From: Cinclus cinclus | Taxonomy: Eukaryota > Chordata > Aves > Passeriformes > Cinclidae | Length of the DNA stretch: 64,000 nt | Reading direction: 5' to 3' | Assembly (NCBI RefSeq): GCF_963662255.1 | Contig: NC_085050.1 | Location: 20,694,131 to 20,758,130, forward strand | Shown here: piece after piece, positions 58,277 to 64,000 of the stretch | Layout: every line of letters begins with the position of its first letter | How positions within the stretch are numbered: position 1 is the stretch's first letter | Program-made: the position numbers and the translations under genes | The notes under the pieces: generated by a model | What the model was told of the DNA's origin: nothing | The model's database searches: none | Seen by the model: the letters and a program-made list of their open reading frames with translations, nothing else

Positions 58277-59949
58277 AGTATGTTTTTATAAACACAAATA
58301 ATTCAGTGCTATTTCCCTCTAATCTGCCCCAAGGGATTTATTAACAAGAACCTGAATTACCCTATCCATCAGGGACAGATCATAACTATCATTAACGGTT
58401 GTGAAAGTACAGAAAGTGATGTTTTGTTCTGTCTACTAAATACAGCATTGGCTTTGAAAAGGAAAATGAATCCCATAAAATGGCCAAAAACTCTATAAAG
58501 AGATTTTGCTTGACTAAAATCACAGTGAATGTTTCAGGAATTCCAACAAAGATGCTGACATTTTCCTCAACTGGATGCTGTTTTTTCTTCTTTATGAGCT
58601 GAAAACCAGTTTCTGTTCTTATAAACTCTCACCACAGTTTTTTGGAGCCTGCCTTAGAAGGCATTAGGACTTCCATTATACTCCACCTTTTTTGTAATGG
58701 ATGCACTTTGAGATTAAAAAAGGGAGCATATGGTTTTCAGACCCTCAGAAAAAAAAATCATTTTGGAAAAGTAGTTTCATCTGAAAGTTACATTTATCCG
58801 AATGAATGAATCAAATATTTGATTCAACATTTAATATGTACTGATGAAACAAGTGAAAAGAAAGTGAAGGAAAGCGGGAAAATCAATCTTGAAAATGTAT
58901 CAGGATGTCATGAACCTACTGTAGCCCTATAATTTGAAATGTCTAGTGTCTAGCAACAGATATTTCTCACTGCATGAAAAGCATCCTAGAACTAAAAACT
59001 GTATGCATTGTGACTTAGAGCTCGAAAGAATCTGCTGTTTCCTGATGATCTGTTGAATGCATGATTTCTCAAATGGTGAAAGCATCAACTAAGATTCTCC
59101 ACAATACCTCCTGTTATGTTTCTTGATTGTCTTTTTTAGTGTTCCAGAATCCTGTGTACCATCTAGAAGATACAACTAAAATAAAATAATAAATTATATA
59201 CTATAGAAATCTTGGAATTGCACATCTCTAGAAATTATTTTCAATTATTCCTACTAAATATCAGCATGACAACGTTTGATTGCTTTACAATAGAACTGAC
59301 TTTAATATTTAAAATAACACATACTGAAAAAAATTGTGTCTGATGGATTAATTTCTAGAAACTAAGCATCTGTTTCAACTTAGCTTCTAAGATTAGAAAA
59401 ACAAAACAAAACACACTTCCACGTTAATTGGGCAGATGGAGAGAACAGAATTTGAAATTACAATACAGTAATGGATCAGGATTGCAATGATGCTAATTCC
59501 AATTAAAAGAACACTAACAAGACAAATGTTCACTTGAAATCAATATCATGTTAATGAGGGGGTCTATATCTTGCTGTCTTTGCTGATTTATTTCCACAAA
59601 CAGTGATTTTCAGGCAGAGTTTACCTGCCAGGATAACTACTCAAAATAAATGATGATGCAAATAGATAATTAGAAGAATGTTGGAGGAGGACTACAGTCA
59701 GTCACTGGAATGGCACCACTAAAGATGATTAAATGTCTGTTTTCATTGTAGTTGTGACTTAGCATCTATGCAAAACAGTGTTTCAATTTACAAATAGCAA
59801 TGAAAATGAAAAATAATATTTAATAGTTCTTCACCAAAGTAAGATAAACTTCTACAGCAGTTAATATATTGTTAATACTAGATACCCAGTGATTATAATA
59901 TTAAGTTGATTAAAATGTTTGAAAATTGAGGAATATATTTAATATATTA
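58275..59949. other. AT-rich sequence, no gene seen
   Basis: Nothing is recognised except a perfect 20-bp palindrome at 58,807-58,826. Confidence 0.65.
58807..58826. repeat. Perfect 20-bp palindrome
   Basis: The sequence tgaatcaaatatttgattca is its own reverse complement, with no spacer. It could bind a symmetric dimer or be chance. Confidence 0.85.
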
Positions 59950-60327
59950 TTTTCTTTTGTAAATTATATCCTATATTTATAAGAAGTCCTTATAGAGAGG
60001 TGCTGTGTAACTCTGATGGTACACAACAATGTCTTGATGGTGGCTTAGCAGTGGTTGCACAAGCATGAAAATTGTCTCCCTAGTAACTGTTATGCATACT
60101 GAGATGCTACTCCCCAGGAAGTGACTGGATGTTACTTCCTAAGAAGTACAGAATAAATATTTTCATTATAATTTGCTTCTTTGTGTGTGCAGCCTTTGCT
60201 TCTCTTTATTAAAATGCTTTTATCTCAATCCACAAGTTTTTCATCTTATTTTCTTCCCCTGTGCTGTTGATGAGGTGAGTGGGAGGACATTTACTTGACA
60301 CCTGAATGCCAGACAAGTTCAACTCAC
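59950..60327 (+). mobile_element. Avian endogenous-retrovirus LTR remnant, plus strand
   Basis: The blocks 'aggtgctgtgtaactctga', 'cacaacaatgtcttgatggt', 'ccccaggaagtgactggatg', 'ttgcttctttgtgtgtgcag', 'tttattaaaatgcttttatc' and 'tcaatccacaagtttttc' follow the order of the LTR group at 29.6 and 49.1 kb. It ends near 'agacaagttcaactca' at 60,327. AATAAA is at 60,152-60,157. It is strongly diverged, and the left edge is approximate. Confidence 0.65.
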
Positions 60328-61649
60328 TTCAGTACTATTAGTAATGTGTCTATTTTATACATAAGATAAAATTTATATTACGGTCTAGAAAGCAAATAAG
60401 AGCACACTCTATCAATGACATCAGGTGCTATGTCAAGGTAAGAATGAATATACAATTATAAAACATTTTTGCTATACTACAACTAACTAACTTTACTATT
60501 TGCTACGAATTTTATCACTATGTTGTAAAATGTTTTGCACCACAAAGTTAAGCTCCTACATTTAAGACATTTCTCAAAAGTATTTCACATCTCTTTATGC
60601 AGCAATTAGTGTTGACAACTGGTACATTAAATACAACTGTATATTTTCTGGACCTTAAAGGTCCATTTCTGTTCCTAGTATACACAATAACAGTTCATAG
60701 CATTTATAGTCTGCAGTTTGTAAGTTCCAGATTGTCAAATGTGTATGCCTTTGAGAACAAGAGCATGCATACTAAATAAATATACTTCCTATGCTCTCTT
60801 GAATACAGTTTCCTTGGAAAATAATCAAACACTTATCCATAACTTAATTTGAAGTGTTTGTGTTAAAATTTCAGCGCAGCCCTATTAGCAGAATAGTGTT
60901 AAGACAAATATAGATAAAGTACTAGGGGTCTGGAATTTTTTATGAAGGTATTGTGGTATACTTTAAAGTATCATCACTGATATTTGAATGTCATACCAAG
61001 ATTAAATGTAGGACATAAGAGCACATCGTTACTGCTCACTAATCTAAACAATGCTTTCAATCACAGAATATGAATTTTAGACGTTAGGACAAGTAAATTA
61101 CCTCTCTGCCCAGTGCAAAGCTCTTTTTTTCCTGCAAAGCTCTCTACAGTAAATTTCACATAAAAAAGTCTGTGTTATGTACTGTGGATCTTTTTCCATC
61201 ATTCTAATGCAGTGTTAAAGCAGCTAAATATTGAAAAGTGCGGAAGACAAATATTTAAACAGTTCTGTTCCTCTGGGATAAAGAAGACACATCTAAACCC
61301 AAGAATTTACATGCTTTAAGAAGCACCAGTCTGGGGTTTCCAAATGTTTCAGAAATTAATGGCTATTTTCAGACACTAACAGCTATTTTCATAGCTTGAC
61401 TTATGAATGTTTTATGATTTGTAAGAGCACCAAAACTCTTGAAGCCTGATTTTAATATTATACCTATTAATATTTATTCCTTATATATTTGTAAATTATA
61501 GGGCCAGGAAGCATCACTGTGATGATATACTTTAAATTACTTAACTTCTAAGTAACTTGTGACTTTTTCAGGAGGACAAAGTATATCATCACAGTTCTCA
61601 TTAAATCGTGGAGATTTTGTAGGGAAAATAATCGCAGCAGTATGTAATG
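60328..61649. other. AT-rich sequence, no gene seen
   Basis: No gene or element is recognised. Confidence 0.65.
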
Positions 61650-61790
61650 GAATCACAGAATGTCTCAAGTTGAAAGGGATCAAGTACATCTGCCTGCTTC
61701 TCACATGACAAATACCTTGTGCAATCAGAATTTCTTCAACATCAAGCACTACCAAGTCATACTTTTGCTTGCCAAGTGCTGTCCTGTGGG
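61650..61790 (-). mobile_element. Possible CR1 3' end, minus strand
   Basis: The left edge 'gaatcacagaatgtctcaag' followed by 'ttgaaagggatcaagtacat' fits the inverted CR1 terminus ('aatcacagaat', then 'ggttggaagggacc'). Sequence further right is too diverged to follow with confidence. Confidence 0.5.
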
Positions 61791-63394
61791 TAGAATTCCT
61801 GTTTGTCCACATCAATACATAGGTGGCTATCTAAGATCTGTGCAAAAATTTCTTAAGTGAAAAAATGAGTTCATTTTGGCTCTCAGTAAAAGACCTTCCT
61901 GCTGTTTATTATCATTCTCGACATTGTGCTCTTTGACTCTTGATTGAATAACAGTAAAAAGTGTCACAGAACCTAACTGACCAGTTTAAGTAATGCCATT
62001 TGTCTATCGCAACTTTTTTGGTAATGGTTTCTCTTAGCTTGTAGTAAAAGATCTGCAGTTTTATGTTCATTAACTCATTAACTTCTCGGTGTATATAAGG
62101 AATGTCCTGCTTTGTCAAAATAGAAAATTGTCTTCCAAATAGGGCTTCTATTCTTACTTACTAGTATCAAAACAACGTAAAATATAAATTTGTCAGGTGT
62201 TAGAAGTCATCATGTGTTCATCCACTGCATGATAACTTTCCATTAAATTACATTGATACTTATTTGTAAATGCAAACTAGCTTACTTTCAAAGACAGACA
62301 AATATAGTATTTCAAACTACTTATTGTTTACACGAGGTTACCACACAGGAAGAACATATATACAAACTGCCACAGGTCACCTGAGAAAAATATGTTTATG
62401 CGTCCAAGTCCTGATCTTACTCTTATTGCAAGATATATTATTAACATGCATGAGTGTATCAACAAGCAGATGAATTTGCACCTGTATCTTGTTTATCTCA
62501 ATCATCCCCCAAAACATTTTGTAATCTTTGGATATTATTGGTACTGACATAAATTGATCCTAATTTGCAAAAGATCTTCAGTTGTTCAGACTCAAGTTGT
62601 TTCTAGGAAATACCACTACTAGTACTGCACACTTATAAAAAAAAATATAATTTGAAGTTTTTACCAGACCAAATAAAGGAATAATCTGTAGTGCAACCCT
62701 GAAGATCTATGATCTTTGTTTTAGCTGAGATGGATAATACACACCCTGAAGAGCAAGGCTTCTTCTTTCCCTGTTTCTCTTTATAGGTGAACTACATAAT
62801 ACTTGTCTTCATGGAAGTTCAGCTTAGCAAAGTTATTTTGTCTTTCTCTGAGTGTATTGCAGCATTTGTTGCTGTTTATGTCATAGAAAGATTTTTTGCA
62901 ACAGATTGTTGGAACTTTAACATCTGAAATGAAAAAAAATAGATTTTTTTTTCCAGATTTTCTTCTTGAATTTTTCTTAAGAATCTATTCTCAGATTAGC
63001 TAATATTTTTGCTGTCAAATTAAAAGATATGAAACCCCACCTTTAATTGACCAAGTTACAATACTAACACTATTGCTCACACTACCCAATTAATAAATAA
63101 AAACACTTTTATAATATGGTTAAAAATAGTATACAAAACCTTTTTGGTATAGATAATTTCCTTCTAGCATTTTGCTCTTCCTTCCAACATCCATCTGGAT
63201 CCTGCAGTCTTTGCGGAAGGAAGGAGAAAGGGCTTTCTAAAAAGTCACCAACATGCCTCATGTCTTTCTCTTGAGTCTTGATGTTTGCTTAGAGTACTTT
63301 AAGCATATTTTCTTACTTAAAAAATTCTTTCATCTCACTGCATCACTGCTGAGGTTCAGAAGTAACACATGATCCTCCCCCAGTTTCAGCTGAC
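61791..63394. other. AT-rich sequence, no gene seen
   Basis: No gene or element is recognised. Frames at 61,912-62,118 (minus) and 62,270-62,473 lack motifs. Confidence 0.62.
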
Positions 63395-63785
63395 AGAAAG
63401 CATGGCTGCTGCACACAACTTTCTTCCTGGAGGGATTCATACAGTTGTGGCCAAAACAGGCGACGCAGGTGAGTTAAAATGGTTGACAGGGCCCTGAAAG
63501 CGCCTGACCGTCCCTGACCATCACCTGGGCCTTCCCCACATGTCCGTGGCACAGGACCCCCATTCAGTGCTCCATCACACCCATGGCCATCAGCCCCCAC
63601 CGCAGGTGCTCCCAGCTCCGCACAGCCCTGCCCAGCCCGGCCACGGGACTGCCAAGCCAGCCTCACCCGCGGCCATGCCCAGCCCCACGGCCCTGCCGCC
63701 CCCCACCACACCTCACCTCGGGTCCGTCTTCGGCTGCCCCATCGCGTGTTGAAATACCAGGACGTGAAAAAAACGCAGTGTCTGT
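63395..63785. promoter_or_regulatory. CpG-island-like segment with consensus splice donor
   Basis: From about 63,460 to 63,780 the sequence is GC-rich and holds about 20 CpG dinucleotides, against very few in the rest of the window. At its left side, 'acgcag|gtgagt' (63,463-63,474) is a near-perfect 5' splice site. An ATG in a strong context (agcATGG, at about 63,402) opens a short frame that runs into that donor. This fits a first exon and intron start of a plus-strand gene or noncoding RNA, or a bidirectional promoter. It could instead be a young GC-rich repeat. Frames on both strands inside the island are proline/alanine- or glycine-rich and probably reflect composition. Confidence 0.45.
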
Positions 63786-64000
63786 CCAGAGCACCTTGAT
63801 CTGAGTTCAGAAAATAATAATTATAGAAAGTCTAACAAGTGAGTTTGTGTTTAAGGTGTCAAAATTTGCTGATTTGCTGTTCAGAGAGGTAAATGGAACA
63901 AGCCTCTGTTCCATTTGGTTCCTACAACAGCAATAATCCAATTTCAGTTATAGCAACAATCAGTTCTTGGGGTTCAACAAAGATCTTTAAAAGATATTCA
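63786..64000. other. AT-rich sequence at the window end, no gene seen
   Basis: Nothing is recognised before the window ends. Confidence 0.6.

Noticed and set aside
63343..63711. 122-codon minus-strand frame in the CpG-rich segment
   Set aside because: Gly/Ala/Arg-rich composition is expected from GC-rich DNA. No recognisable domain, and overlapping frames are open on the other strand too.
1..64000. Search for tRNA, rRNA, snRNA, viral genes and a novel gene system
   Set aside because: None recognised by eye. No cluster of coding frames exists, and every clear coding remnant is CR1.

Overview
This window looks like bird nuclear DNA. It is AT-rich and eukaryotic, with no operons and no long coding frame. 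It carries many decayed copies of CR1, the dominant LINE of birds, and several LTRs of avian endogenous-retrovirus type. CR1 is recognised from endonuclease and reverse-transcriptase fragments and from 3' ends of the form attctgtgattctgt. I recognise no host protein-coding gene, tRNA, rRNA or snRNA. The window is best read as a gene desert or part of a very large intron. Species and chromosome cannot be told from the sequence.

Layout. 1-5.4 kb: AT-rich sequence with a composite repeat at 1.47-2.17 kb, whose inverted partner is at 13.35-13.86 kb. 5.4-10 kb: a minus-strand CR1 tail, a GC-rich unclassified patch with a TATA-like box (6.93-7.45 kb), and a 1.3-kb CR1 with a dead reverse-transcriptase motif (8.5-9.8 kb). 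11.76-12.82 kb: an intact solo LTR with a perfect 5-bp target duplication, next to a 23-bp tandem duplication. 15.9-16.6 kb: a putative minus-strand LTR followed by a CR1 3' end. 20.2-21.3 kb: an unclassified repeat-like patch. 22.5-25 kb: two minus-strand CR1 pieces that look like one element split by about 1.86 kb of unknown sequence. 26.65-27.73 kb: a minus-strand CR1 with a large internal deletion. 29.6-30.2 kb: a plus-strand LTR. 31.9-32.7 kb: a CR1. 37.9-38.3 kb: an LTR 3' part. 43.1-44.95 kb: the longest CR1, with endonuclease and reverse-transcriptase remnants joined across a deletion. 49.1-49.7 kb: a minus-strand LTR. 53.1-53.3 kb: a CR1 tail. 59.95-60.33 kb: an LTR. 61.65 kb: a possible CR1 tail. 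63.46-63.78 kb: a CpG-rich island.

Nothing here forms a working gene system; every recognisable coding fragment is a broken retroelement. The best leads for something undescribed are: two well-formed plus-strand exon candidates with acceptor and donor sites (33,350-33,474 and 57,011-57,126); the CpG island with a consensus splice donor at its left edge near 63.47 kb; the sequence interrupting the split CR1; and the inverted composite repeat pair. Single-sequence reading cannot prove transcription or conservation. Element boundaries without target duplications are approximate. Repeat family assignments come from recalled consensus patterns, not from a search.
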